The notes under the pieces: generated by a model
Told to the model about the DNA's origin: nothing
Databases searched by the model: none
The model's input: only the letters and a program-made list of their open reading frames with translations
Translations under genes and position numbers: made by a program
In this document: positions 51,833-62,170 of the stretch, piece by piece
Numbering within the stretch: position 1 is the first letter of the stretch
Layout: each line of letters begins with the position of its first letter
NCBI GenBank assembly: GCA_041401985.1
Contig: JAWKTE010000016.1
Span: 33,932-97,931, forward strand
Length of the DNA: 64,000 nt
From: JACKHA01 sp041401985
GTDB taxonomy: Bacteria > Planctomycetota > Phycisphaerae > Phycisphaerales > UBA1924
Reading direction: 5' to 3'

Positions 51833-52460
51833 ATGCGGCAGGCGGTCAAGATTGCCAGCGTCATGCTTGTTGTGGCGGGCGGCGCCACAACCTCACTTCG
51901 CCCAGTCCGCCTCCGTCGTGGTGTCCCACGATGATCCCAACGGAGTTCTGGCTCCGGGGGAGTCCTGCCGCGTGACGGTGCGCCGGATCATCCCGTCGGG
52001 CCTGTACCTCCATCACATCGAGGGCGATCTGCGGACCACGCCCAACGCCGGAACAATCTCGGGATTCGCCAGCCCGTATGTGCCAGCGGTTACGCCGTGG
52101 ACCGGTCAGGCTGGCACGATCTCAGGGGCCGTCATCTCCGGATTCGCCGTCGAATTCGCCAACCACCCGGTTTTCTACGGCGGCACCCTGCCCGGGCAGT
52201 GGGGCACTGTCAACTACGAGGTGTTCTCGTTCGACTGGACGGTCCCGCAGGTCGCCACGCCGACGGCCTTCGACCTCAACTGGCTGTCCGCACCCGCGTA
52301 CCCGGAGATCACGGTCTACGAACTGCTGTCGCCACCGCCGTTCGCGTTGCCGACCACCTACACCGGCACCTCAATCCTCGTCGTGCCGAGTCCGGCCCCG
52401 GCCGCGCTGATCGGCGGCGTGCTGGCGATGGCGGCTCGCCGGTCGCGACGGGCCGGCTGA
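51833..52460 (+). pseudogene. PEP-CTERM-like secreted protein, one frameshift near the N-terminus
   Basis: ATG 51833 with GGAGG starts MRQAVKIASVMLVVAGGATT, a signal peptide. The body continues in another frame as HFAQSASVVVSHDDPNGVLA, then ISGFAVEFANHPVFYGGTLP, ending LVVPSPAPAALIGGVLAMAA, then RRSRRAG. Removing one T near 51896 joins them. It is the paralogue of the broken gene at 50310 (both share VSHDDP and LVVP-P-P plus helix plus Arg-rich end). Apart from this single indel the gene looks sound. Confidence 0.72.
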
Positions 52461-52591
52461 GCCCCGGCACGCCGCGGCCCCGGTTTCCGGACCAACCCGC
52501 CGCTCCGGGAATCGAACGGGCGACGCCCGAGTTGCCACGGCCGCCGGGTCAGGACGGCGGTGCCCCGCCACCCGTGCCGAGAGCGGCCCGA

Positions 52592-53692
52592 TCACAGCGC
52601 CTCAAGCCGCCTCGTCGTCTCCTGCTCCAGCAGCGCCTGCATCATCGCACCCAGGTCCCCGCCGATGACGTCCCGCAACTGGAACTTCTCGGCGAGGCGC
52701 TCGTCGGCGACGATGCCGTCCTGGTAGCGGTACACGCGGACCTTCTCGCTGCGCTGGCCCGTGCCGATCTGGCTGTTGCGGGCCTCGGTGCGGGCCGCGT
52801 GGACCTTCTGGCGCTCGAGTTCGTACAGGCGGGCCAGCAGCAGGCGTTTGGCCCGCTCGCGGTTCTGCTGCTGGCTCTTGGACTCCTGCATCCGCACCTC
52901 GATGCCGGTGGGGCGGTGCAGCAGGCGCACGGCCGTGGCGACCTTGTTCACGTTCTGCCCGCCCGGGCCCTGGGACGTCGTGACCGTCTCATCCACCTCG
53001 CTCCAATCGATCGAGACCTGGACCTCCTCCGGCTCGGGCAGCACGGCGACGGTGGCGGTCGAGGTGTGGATGCGTCCGGCGGCCTCGGTCGCGGGCACGC
53101 GCTTGACCGAGTGCACGCCCGCTTCGAAGGCCAGTTCCGACCACACGCCTTCGCCCGAGATGTTCGCCACGACGTGACGGATCCCGCCGAGGCTGGCGTC
53201 GCCGGTCAAGTCGAGCGTTTCGATGTTCCAGCCCTTGCGGGCGGCGTACTTCTGGTACATGTCGAACAGGTCGCGGGCCCAGAGGCCGGCCTCGTCGCCG
53301 CCGGTGCCGGCCCGGATCTCGAGGATGACCGAGCCGACCCCGCGGTCCTCTGCATTGACGAGGGCGGCCTTGACTCGGGCGATGGTGTCGGCGGCCTCGG
53401 ACTCGAGGCGGGGCAGTTCCTCGCGGGCCAGTTCGGCCAGTTCCGGGTCGGCGTCCGACTCGACGGCCCCGCGCAGTTCGGCGGCCTCGGTGAGCAGGGC
53501 CTGGTACCTGGTGTACCCCTCGGCCGCCGGGGCCAGGCCGGCCCGCTGGATCGAGAGGTCCCGGACGCGCCGATGGTCGCTCAGGACCGCCGGGTCCTCG
53601 AGTTGCTCGCCCAGGGCGCGGTACCGCTCGGCGAGGGCGTCGAGACGCTGGCGAACGCGATCCGACAGGCTGTCGGCGGCTTGGGCGGCCAT
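52592..53692 (-). CDS. prfA: Peptide chain release factor 1
   Basis: This factor releases the finished peptide at UAA and UAG. The catalytic GGQ is at 244-246 (QGPGGQNVNK), and the tripeptide PAT (200-202, in RVPATEAAGRIHTS) marks RF1 rather than RF2 (SPF). Length is 366 residues. ATG 53692 begins MAAQAADSLSDRV. No internal frameshift is present. It is divergent from the ABC-exporter leader. Confidence 0.96.
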   Translation of the reverse strand: MAAQAADSLSDRVRQRLDALAERYRALGEQLEDPAVLSDHRRVRDLSIQRAGLAPAAEGYTRYQALLTEAAELRGAVESDADPELAELAREELPRLESEAADTIARVKAALVNAEDRGVGSVILEIRAGTGGDEAGLWARDLFDMYQKYAARKGWNIETLDLTGDASLGGIRHVVANISGEGVWSELAFEAGVHSVKRVPATEAAGRIHTSTATVAVLPEPEEVQVSIDWSEVDETVTTSQGPGGQNVNKVATAVRLLHRPTGIEVRMQESKSQQQNRERAKRLLLARLYELERQKVHAARTEARNSQIGTGQRSEKVRVYRYQDGIVADERLAEKFQLRDVIGGDLGAMMQALLEQETTRRLEAL

Positions 53693-53780
53693 AGGACGAC
53701 GATAGGGGGCTTCGGACCCGAAACGAAGCCGCACGAAATCTGGCTTGGTAAGGGTATTTCCAAGTTCGCGTGCCTCGCGC

Positions 53781-53808
53781 TTGCAGCGGACGAAGATATC
53801 GGTATCAT
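53781..53808 (+). promoter_or_regulatory. Possible promoter upstream of the candidate RNA
   Basis: TTGCAG (53781-53786), a 16-bp spacer and TATCAT (53803-53808) form a plausible sigma-70 promoter reading toward the terminator at 53899-53935. Confidence 0.4.
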
Positions 53809-53814
53809 GCTCTG

Positions 53815-53936
53815 GCACCGTTGCGGGAAACCCCCGGGGTGTGGTTCGAGGAAAGCTTTGTCGCCTCGGATGTCCGGAATTTGTCACCCTCCTTTCATCG
53901 AGGCTCCGCTCAAGGGCGGGGCCTCGGTGTTTTTTG
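53815..53936 (+). ncRNA. Candidate small RNA or leader with terminator
   Basis: Between divergent prfA and the ABC-exporter operon, a possible promoter and a terminator (nested stems CGAGGC/GCCTCG and CCGC/GCGG, then TTTTTT at 53930-53935) enclose about 120 nt without a supported frame. An additional CGAGG/CCTCG hairpin lies inside. It may be an independent small RNA or a leader with an attenuator or riboswitch for the exporter gene 188 bp downstream. No known RNA family is recognised. Confidence 0.4.
53899..53935 (+). terminator. Rho-independent terminator upstream of the ABC operon
   Basis: CGAGGC (53899-53904) pairs with GCCTCG (53921-53926), with an inner CCGC/GCGG pair, followed by GTGTTTTTT. 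No complete plus-strand gene lies upstream of it. Confidence 0.65.
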
Positions 53937-54123
53937 CTGTCTCGGTGCTCGTGCCGCGAGCGTGGAACGGCCGACGTGGGACCGGCGGGTTGGCCCCGGG
54001 TTGGCGGGTGCGACGCTTCTGGGTGGGGATTGGGGCGAGATCGGTCGGGGACGCCCCAACAATGGGTCCGGGCCGGCGGCGGGGGAATGACCCCGAGGCC
54101 GGTGCCCGCCAGACGGAGCGGCC

Positions 54124-55122
54124 ATGGACGATGCGATCAGGCTGACGGGCGTGCGGAAGACCTTCGGGAGCAAGGTCGCGGTCGAGGGGCTGGACCTGGC
54201 GATCGAGCGGGGTTCTCTTACCGGGTTCATCGGGCCCAACGGCGCGGGCAAGACGACCACGATCCGGATGATCATGGCGATCCTGTTCCCCGACGCGGGG
54301 CGGATCGAGGTGCTCGGGCGCAAGTCGGCGGTCGAGAGCAAGGACCGGATCGGCTACCTGCCCGAGGAGCGCGGCGTCTACAAGAAGATGAAGGTGCTGG
54401 CGTTCCTGGAGCACATGGCGGCGCTCAAGGGCGTGCGCGGCGGCGGGCTGCGCCAGAAGGTGTTCGATTGGCTGGCCAAGGTCGAACTCGAGGGCGTGCA
54501 CGCCAAGAGGTGCGAGGAACTCTCCAAGGGCATGCAGCAGAAGGTGCAGTTCATCGCGTCGGTGATCCACGAGCCGGAACTGCTGATCCTGGACGAGCCG
54601 TTCAGCGGGCTGGACCCGGTGAACATGCGTCTGCTGCGGGACCTGGTGATGGAGCAGCACAAGGCGGGGCGAACGGTGATCTTCTCGACGCACGTGATGC
54701 ACACGGCCGAGGCGTTGTGTGATCACATCGTGATGATCAGCCGCGGGAGGAAGGTGCTCGATGCGCCGCTGGCCCAGATCGAGCGGGAGCATGAGGCGAG
54801 GGAGATCGCGTTCGTGCCGCTGGATACGGGGGCGGGGTTCGAGGCGGTGGAAGCGGTCGAGGGCGTCGCGTCGGTCCGACGCACCGAGCGGGGCGGGGCG
54901 GCGCTGATCCGCGAGGGCGAGTCGATCGCGGAGGTCATGGGTCGGGTGGCGGGGTCTATGGCGATGTCGAGGGTCGAGATCCTGCGACCGAGCCTGGAAG
55001 ACCTGTTCATCGACATCGTCAAACGTCAGGGCGAGGAGAACGTCGAGCAGGTGCGTGCGTCGATCCGCGAGGCGGGCGGCGGGGCGCTGGCGGGCGTCGG
55101 GGCCGAGGGGGGTGAGGCGTGA
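54124..55122 (+). CDS. ABC transporter ATP-binding protein (NatA-like)
   Basis: This is the nucleotide-binding subunit of an exporter. It has Walker A GPNGAGKTTT, signature LSKGMQQKVQF, Walker B LLILDEPFSGLDP and the switch His in FSTHVMH. The C-terminal region (FVPLDTGAGFEAVEAVEGVA) matches the DUF4162-type extension of NatA-like proteins. Length is 332 residues. Its stop overlaps the permease start by 4 bp (GTGA), so the two form one transporter. The substrate is unknown; NatAB exports Na+ in Bacillus. Confidence 0.93.
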   Translation: MDDAIRLTGVRKTFGSKVAVEGLDLAIERGSLTGFIGPNGAGKTTTIRMIMAILFPDAGRIEVLGRKSAVESKDRIGYLPEERGVYKKMKVLAFLEHMAALKGVRGGGLRQKVFDWLAKVELEGVHAKRCEELSKGMQQKVQFIASVIHEPELLILDEPFSGLDPVNMRLLRDLVMEQHKAGRTVIFSTHVMHTAEALCDHIVMISRGRKVLDAPLAQIEREHEAREIAFVPLDTGAGFEAVEAVEGVASVRRTERGGAALIREGESIAEVMGRVAGSMAMSRVEILRPSLEDLFIDIVKRQGEENVEQVRASIREAGGGALAGVGAEGGEA

Positions 55123-56618
55123 ACCGGATCCTGCAGATCGCCAAGCGTGAGTTCATGTCCACGGCGATGACCAGGGCGTTCATCATCGGGGCGTTCGTGA
55201 TCCCCGGCGTGTGCTTCCTGGCCATCCCGCTGATCATCCGCCTGACGATGGCGGCCGAGGCGCCGAAGGTCGTGGGCACGGTGGCGATCATCGATCGCTC
55301 CGGGGCGGCGGCGGACGGCGTGATCGAGAGCCTGTCGCCCGAGGCGATCTCGGCGCGGCGTGGCGATGAAGTCGGGCGGATCCGGGAGGCGGCGCTCGCG
55401 GGCGAGGGGCAGGAGATCCTCGAAGGCCAGGACGCTGGCGACGGGGCCGCGGAGGGTGCGGAAGGCGTGGCGGGTGTGCCGCCCGGCGCGGGCGTCGGCG
55501 GCGACGGTGCGCGGTCGCTCCAGCAGGCGATGCGTATGGCCGACCGGATGCAGGGGCTGTCGGACAAGATCCCGGAGTTCACGGCGCTGGTGCTCGATCC
55601 GGGGTCCGTGGACGAGGAGGCCGAGAAGCAGCGGCTGTGGGAATCCCCGGGCGAGGGCGAGTCTGCATCGTCGCAGTTGCTGGCGCTGGTGGTGATCGAC
55701 GCCGACGCGGTCCGGCGCGGCGATGGCGAAGAGCAGTTCGGGACGTTCTCGCTGTTCCACCGCCCGCGGATGGACGACCGGATTGTCGACGAGATCCGCG
55801 AGGGGGTGCGCGGGGCGATCCGCGAGGCCAGGTACGCCGCGTACGGCCAGGACCCGGCGTGGCTGGAGGCGCTCACGACGGTGCGCCGCCCGGCGGTTCG
55901 GGAGGTGACGCAGGAGGGCGAGCGGAGTTCGGCGTCGGGCCTGGCGATGATGCTGCCGCTGGGGTTCATGATCCTGCTGATGCTGTCGGTGATGATCGGG
56001 TCGCAGTACCTGCTGACGACGACGATCGAGGAGAAATCCAGCCGCGTGGTGGAGGTGCTGCTGTCGGCGGTGTCGCCGATGCAGCTGATGTCGGGCAAGG
56101 TGCTGGGGCAGATGCTTGTTGGCGGCGTGATCCTGCTGATCTACGGCGGGCTGGGGTTCGGAGCGCTGGCGGCGTTCGCGCTGGCGGACCTGGTGAGTCC
56201 GGTGCAGGTCGCGTTCCTGGTGGCGTTCTTCCTGCTGACGTACACGATGATGGCATCGATGACGGCGTCGGTCGGTGCGGCGGTGAACGAGCTTCGCGAG
56301 GCCCAGTCGCTGCAGGGGCCGATCATGATGGCGGTGATGATCCCGTACTTCCTGTGGCTGCCGCTGTCGCGTGATCCCAACGCGGTGTGGGCCCAGGTGC
56401 TGTCGTTCGTTCCGCCGATCAGCCCGTTCGTGATGATGATCCGGATGACCTCGTCGGACCCGCCGGCCATGTGGCAGCCGCTGCTGGCGGTGGCGATCAA
56501 CGCGGTGGCGTGCTACGGGTTCCTGTGGTTCGCGGCCAAGGTGTTCCGCGTCGGCCTCTTGATGTACGGCAAGCCGCCGAATCTGGCGACGCTGATCAAG
56601 TGGGTGCGGATGGCGTAG
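55119..56618 (+). CDS. ABC transporter permease (NatB-like, ABC-2 type)
   Basis: The protein has an N-terminal membrane helix (AFIIGAFVIPGVCFLAIPLI), a large extracytoplasmic domain of about 230 residues, and a cluster of helices: LAMMLPLGFMILLMLSVMIG, LVGGVILLIYGGLGFGALAA, VAFLVAFFLLTYTMMASMTA, PIMMAVMIPYFLWLPLS and LLAVAINAVACYGFLWFAA. IEEKSSRVVEVLLSAVSP is typical of the family. It starts at a GTG overlapping the ATPase stop. Length is 499 residues. Confidence 0.92.
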   Translation: MNRILQIAKREFMSTAMTRAFIIGAFVIPGVCFLAIPLIIRLTMAAEAPKVVGTVAIIDRSGAAADGVIESLSPEAISARRGDEVGRIREAALAGEGQEILEGQDAGDGAAEGAEGVAGVPPGAGVGGDGARSLQQAMRMADRMQGLSDKIPEFTALVLDPGSVDEEAEKQRLWESPGEGESASSQLLALVVIDADAVRRGDGEEQFGTFSLFHRPRMDDRIVDEIREGVRGAIREARYAAYGQDPAWLEALTTVRRPAVREVTQEGERSSASGLAMMLPLGFMILLMLSVMIGSQYLLTTTIEEKSSRVVEVLLSAVSPMQLMSGKVLGQMLVGGVILLIYGGLGFGALAAFALADLVSPVQVAFLVAFFLLTYTMMASMTASVGAAVNELREAQSLQGPIMMAVMIPYFLWLPLSRDPNAVWAQVLSFVPPISPFVMMIRMTSSDPPAMWQPLLAVAINAVACYGFLWFAAKVFRVGLLMYGKPPNLATLIKWVRMA

Positions 56619-56835
56619 GCCCGGCGAGGGAGTGTGGATCGTGCCATCGGGCGTGGCTCTGCACGCCTGATGCAGATGAGCGGGATCGATCGCGACTCGC
56701 GGTTGATCGCACGAGCCGCTCGGGGGCGAGGCTGGTGGCACGGTTGTCCGGGGCGGGGACGCCCCGGCTCGCGATGGGGGAAGGGCACCCGATTCGTCGC
56801 GGGGCGTGTAGCATCCCCGATCGGGGAGGTGCGCG

Positions 56836-57486
56836 GTGGGCGACGCAGCGGCGGATCGAGGCACCGATGGCGACGGGGCGCGGGTCACGCGCCTGCTTGG
56901 CGACCTGGCCAGCGGGCAGCGGGCGTCGTCGGACGAGTTGCTGCCGCTGGTGTACGAGCAGTTGCGCCGGGCCGCCCAGCAGCGGATGGCCCAGGAGCGG
57001 ACGGCGCACACGCTGACGGCGACGGCGCTGGTCCATGAGGCGTACGCGCGGCTGGTGGGCGATGAGGACGTGAAGTGGGACGGGCGGGGGCACTTCTATG
57101 CCGCGGCCGCGGAGGCGATGCGCCGGATCCTGATCGAGCACGCGCGGGCCCGGGGGCGGGTCAAGCGGGGCGGGGGACGCCAGCGGGTGCCGCTGAGCGT
57201 GGTGGACCTGGCGACGGAGGCCGACGCGGGCGAGATCATGGCCCTCGACGGGGCGATCGAGCGCCTGAGGGGTGAGGACGAGCGGCTGGTGGAGATCGTG
57301 CGGCTGCGGTTCTATGCGGGGCTGAGCGTGGAGGAGACGGCGGCGGCGCTGGGCGTCTCGGAGCGGACGGTCAAGCGGGACTGGGCGTTTGCGCGGGCGT
57401 GGCTGCACCGTGAACTGGAAGAAGGTGAACCACGGAGGCAGGGAGACACGGAGGGAGGCGTGGAGCGGGGTGGGGACGAGCGGTGA
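56836..57486 (+). CDS. ECF-type RNA polymerase sigma factor (planctomycete TIGR02999-like)
   Basis: The family start is VTRLLGDLASGQRASSDELL, then PLVYEQLRRAAQQRM, with TATALVHEAYARLV (region 2). Region 4 has YAGLSVEETAAALGVSERTV, then KRDWAFARAWL as helix-turn-helix. GTG at 56836 follows GGGGAGGT. The last 20 or so codons (EPRRQGDTEGGVERGGDER) come from a CACGGAG-family repeat arm that has been read into the gene. No anti-sigma factor is visible; the kinase gene downstream probably provides control. Confidence 0.9.
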   Translation: MGDAAADRGTDGDGARVTRLLGDLASGQRASSDELLPLVYEQLRRAAQQRMAQERTAHTLTATALVHEAYARLVGDEDVKWDGRGHFYAAAAEAMRRILIEHARARGRVKRGGGRQRVPLSVVDLATEADAGEIMALDGAIERLRGEDERLVEIVRLRFYAGLSVEETAAALGVSERTVKRDWAFARAWLHRELEEGEPRRQGDTEGGVERGGDER

Positions 57487-57557
57487 TCGTGGTCGCAGCG
57501 TGCGGGTTCTGAACCGGTTCTTTGCTTCTCTCCGTGCCTCCGTGTCTCCGTGGTGAT
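57426..57557. repeat. CACGGAG-family inverted repeat, pair 3
   Basis: The arm at 57426-57460 (GAACCACGGAGGCAGGGAGA and onwards) lies inside the sigma-factor reading frame. The opposite arm at 57522-57557 ends just before the kinase start. Confidence 0.85.
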
Positions 57558-57569
57558 ACTGGAACTCGT

Positions 57570-60521
57570 ATGGCCAAGCGACTCGACGACATCCGGCGTG
57601 TGTTCGATGAGGTGCACGAGTTGCCCGCGGCCGAGCGGGAGGCCGCGCTCGATCGGCTGTGCGATGGCGACGCGGCGCTGCGCGGCGAGGTCGAGTCGCT
57701 GCTGCGGTCGCACGGCACCCAGGAGTTCCTGGGCGCGCCGACGGTGGTCGCGCCGGAGCGGACCGGCGAGGGGGCCGGGACGGTCATCGGGGCGTACAAA
57801 CTGCTGCAGATGATCGGCGAGGGCGGGTTCGGCGCGGTGTACATGGCCGAGCAGGAGCGTCCGGTCCGGCGGAAGGTGGCGCTCAAGATCATCAAACTGG
57901 GGATGGACACGCGCCAGGTGATCGCGCGGTTCGAGGCCGAGCGCCAGGCCCTGGCGATGATGGACCATCCGAATATCGCCAAGGTGCTCGACGCGGGGGC
58001 GACCGAGACGGGGCGGCCCTACTTCGTGATGGAACTGGTCCGGGGCGTGCCGATCACGGAGTACTGCGACACGAACAAGGTCACGACGCGGGAGCGGCTG
58101 GACCTGTTCATGCAGGTGTGCCACGCGGTGCAGCACGCCCACCAGAAGGGCGTGATCCACCGGGACATCAAGCCCAGCAACGTGCTGGTGACGCTGCACG
58201 ACGGGCGGCCGGTGCCGAAGGTCATCGACTTCGGCATCGCCAAGGCGACGAGCCAGCGTCTGACGGACAAAACGCTGTTCACCGAGTTCCGCCAGTTCAT
58301 CGGCACGCCGGAGTACATGAGCCCGGAGCAGGCGGAGATGTCCGGGCTGGACGTGGACACGCGGAGCGACATCTACTCGCTGGGCGTGCTGCTGTACGAA
58401 CTGCTCACGGGCACGACGCCGTTCGACGCCCAGACGCTGCGGAACCAGCCGCTGGACAAGATCCAGCGTCTGATCCGGGAGACGGAGCCGCCGCGCCCGA
58501 GCACGAGGCTGGACACGATGGCGGCGGGTGCGGGGACGGGGGCGCGTATCGCGCCGGGGTCGGGCGGGAGCTCGACGCTGGCGGACGTGGCGCGTTTGCG
58601 CCGAACGGATCCGGCCGGGCTTGGGAGGCTTCTCAAGGGCGATCTGGACTGGATCGTGATGCGAGCGATCGAGAAGGACCGGACGCGGCGGTACGAGACC
58701 GCGACCGCGCTGGCGGGCGACGTGCAGCGGTATCTGGAAGACAAGCCCGTCGAGGCCGGGCCGCCGAGCACGGCGTACCGGATGCGGAAGTTCGTGAAGC
58801 GGAACCGCCTGTGGCTGATGCCGACGGCGATCGGTGCGACGGCGTTCGCGGTGTCGTTCGTGGGCGTGGTGTACGGGCTGGTCGAGGCCCGGCGCGGGCG
58901 GGACGCCGCGGAAGTGGCCCAGCAACAGGCCGAGACGGCGCGCGGCGAGACGCAGGCGGCTCTGGAGCGGGCGCGGCGTGAGGCGGACCGGAACCGGGCC
59001 GTGGGCGAGTATCTGCAAGACGCGGTGTCGGCGACGCGGGGCAGCGGGAGCGGGGCCGAGGTTCTGCCGCTGGAGGAGGTGCTGACGCGCGGGCGCGGGC
59101 TGTTCGGCGGGGACCACGCGGTGATCGCCAGCGCGCTCTTGGGCTGGGCGTCGGCGCGGCAGTTGTCGGGCGATGCGCGGTCGGCGGAACTCGCGATCGT
59201 CGAGGCGGCCGGGATGTTCGAGCGTCTGCACGGGGCGGACGATCCGCGTGTGACCAACGCGCGGCTGCTGCAGGCGCGGGCGATCGAGGCCCAGTCCGGG
59301 CGCGAGAGCGAGGCGGGGCCGATCTTCCGGGCGGTCGTGGAGGCGTTCGCCAACGCGCCGGGGGCTGACTCGCCGGAGTACGCGGCGGCGGCGCTGGCGC
59401 TGACGAAGCACACGATCGCCCACGCCGCGGGGGCGTCGCTGGAGGAGACCGAGCGCCTGTGGCGAGAGTCGATCCGGGCCCACGAGGCCGCGTTCGGCGA
59501 GATGGACCGGCGGACGATCCAGACGATGGGCGAGTTCGGGATCTACCTGCAGCGGCGCGGGCGGACCGAGGCGTGCATCCCGGTGCTGACCGAGGCGGTC
59601 CGGCGCGGCGACGAGGCGATCCCCGACGGCGACCTCATCATGTTCTACGCCCTGAACTCGCTGATCCTGGCGGACCTGACGCAGTCGGGCCAGATGGCGC
59701 GGGCGGCGGGCAACTACGACCGCCTCATCACGATGGCCGAGCGGATGGAGGGCGAGTTCGCGCGGGCGACGGTCTCGATGTGGATCGAGGTCGCGGGGCT
59801 GCACGCCGAGGCCGGCGACGAGGAGCGGGCACTCGCGCGGCTCGAGACCTTTGTGGAGTCGCGGGACCGGACCGATCACGAGTTCGACTGGACCGACACG
59901 ATCCGGGTCGAGTCCGGGATCGTGATGGTCAGGCCGGTGCTCGACCGGCACCCGGACTTGGGGCGGCGGGTGCAGATCGCGAGGGCGGCGGGCGTGGGCA
60001 ACCAGTCGCTGGGGTTCCAGAAGCCCCCGGCGACGATCCTCTCGGAGGTGGCGGCGTGGCTGGTTGAGCGCGGGTTCTCCGCCGACGCCGAGGGTGTGCT
60101 GGAGCGCGTGGTGGCGATGCGGCGTGGCGAGGAGCCGCAGGATCGGGCGCGGCTGGGGCGTGCGCTGGCAGAACTCGGGCGGGCGCGGCTCGAACTCGCC
60201 GACGCGGCCCAGCCGATTGGCGCGCCGGCGACGCCGGACGCGATGGAGCGATGGGCCAGGGCCGAGGCGCCGATCGCCGAGGCCCTTTCGATCATGTCGT
60301 CGTCGGGCGAGCCGGATGCGAACGCGGTGGCGCATCTGCGGTGCGGGCTGGCCCAGTGCCGGGCGGCGCGCGGGCGTGTCGAGGAGGCCGCGGAGGAACT
60401 GGCGAAGGTCACGCCGAGCGAGGGCTGGCCCGAGTCGCTCTCATCGTCTTACGAGCGTGCCTCGGCGCGAATCCGGGCCGGACGCGACGCGGCCCGGGAT
60501 GGCGTTGCGGCGCCGGGTTGA
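57570..60521 (+). CDS. Membrane-anchored Ser/Thr protein kinase with sensor repeats
   Basis: The kinase domain (about residues 70-370) contains the P-loop IGEGGFGAVYMAEQ, VALKIIKLGM (Lys), the catalytic loop HRDIKPSNVLV and DFGIAKA. It is followed by the membrane helix LWLMPTAIGATAFAVSFVGV, then VYG, a coiled coil (QQQAETARGETQAALERARR) and a large region with helical repeats (TPR-like) to the end at 983. ATG 57570 starts MAKRLDDIRRVFDEVHELPA. With the sigma gene before it, it forms a common planctomycete sigma/kinase signalling pair. Confidence 0.92.
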   Translation: MAKRLDDIRRVFDEVHELPAAEREAALDRLCDGDAALRGEVESLLRSHGTQEFLGAPTVVAPERTGEGAGTVIGAYKLLQMIGEGGFGAVYMAEQERPVRRKVALKIIKLGMDTRQVIARFEAERQALAMMDHPNIAKVLDAGATETGRPYFVMELVRGVPITEYCDTNKVTTRERLDLFMQVCHAVQHAHQKGVIHRDIKPSNVLVTLHDGRPVPKVIDFGIAKATSQRLTDKTLFTEFRQFIGTPEYMSPEQAEMSGLDVDTRSDIYSLGVLLYELLTGTTPFDAQTLRNQPLDKIQRLIRETEPPRPSTRLDTMAAGAGTGARIAPGSGGSSTLADVARLRRTDPAGLGRLLKGDLDWIVMRAIEKDRTRRYETATALAGDVQRYLEDKPVEAGPPSTAYRMRKFVKRNRLWLMPTAIGATAFAVSFVGVVYGLVEARRGRDAAEVAQQQAETARGETQAALERARREADRNRAVGEYLQDAVSATRGSGSGAEVLPLEEVLTRGRGLFGGDHAVIASALLGWASARQLSGDARSAELAIVEAAGMFERLHGADDPRVTNARLLQARAIEAQSGRESEAGPIFRAVVEAFANAPGADSPEYAAAALALTKHTIAHAAGASLEETERLWRESIRAHEAAFGEMDRRTIQTMGEFGIYLQRRGRTEACIPVLTEAVRRGDEAIPDGDLIMFYALNSLILADLTQSGQMARAAGNYDRLITMAERMEGEFARATVSMWIEVAGLHAEAGDEERALARLETFVESRDRTDHEFDWTDTIRVESGIVMVRPVLDRHPDLGRRVQIARAAGVGNQSLGFQKPPATILSEVAAWLVERGFSADAEGVLERVVAMRRGEEPQDRARLGRALAELGRARLELADAAQPIGAPATPDAMERWARAEAPIAEALSIMSSSGEPDANAVAHLRCGLAQCRAARGRVEEAAEELAKVTPSEGWPESLSSSYERASARIRAGRDAARDGVAAPG

Positions 60522-60634
60522 CCAGCGCACTGTCCGCGCGCGTGGAGAGGCGACGAGGAGGGCATGTGAACCTTTCGCCGCGCGGCTCGTGAGCGCATGG
60601 CTCGTGAGCGAACGCGCGTCCGCCGCGCCGGCGA

Positions 60635-62166
<1,532 letters not shown>

Positions 62167-62170
<4 letters not shown>

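Noticed and set aside
52504..52590. Minus-strand segment with TTCGATTCC and 7-bp complementary ends, like a tRNA
   Set aside because: The T-arm stem does not pair (GCCCG against CCCGG), the D-arm cannot form and the anticodon loop has the wrong size, so it is not a tRNA gene.
57312..60335. A 1007-codon minus-strand frame opposite the kinase
   Set aside because: It is Arg/His/Pro-rich without domains and antisense to a clear kinase gene.
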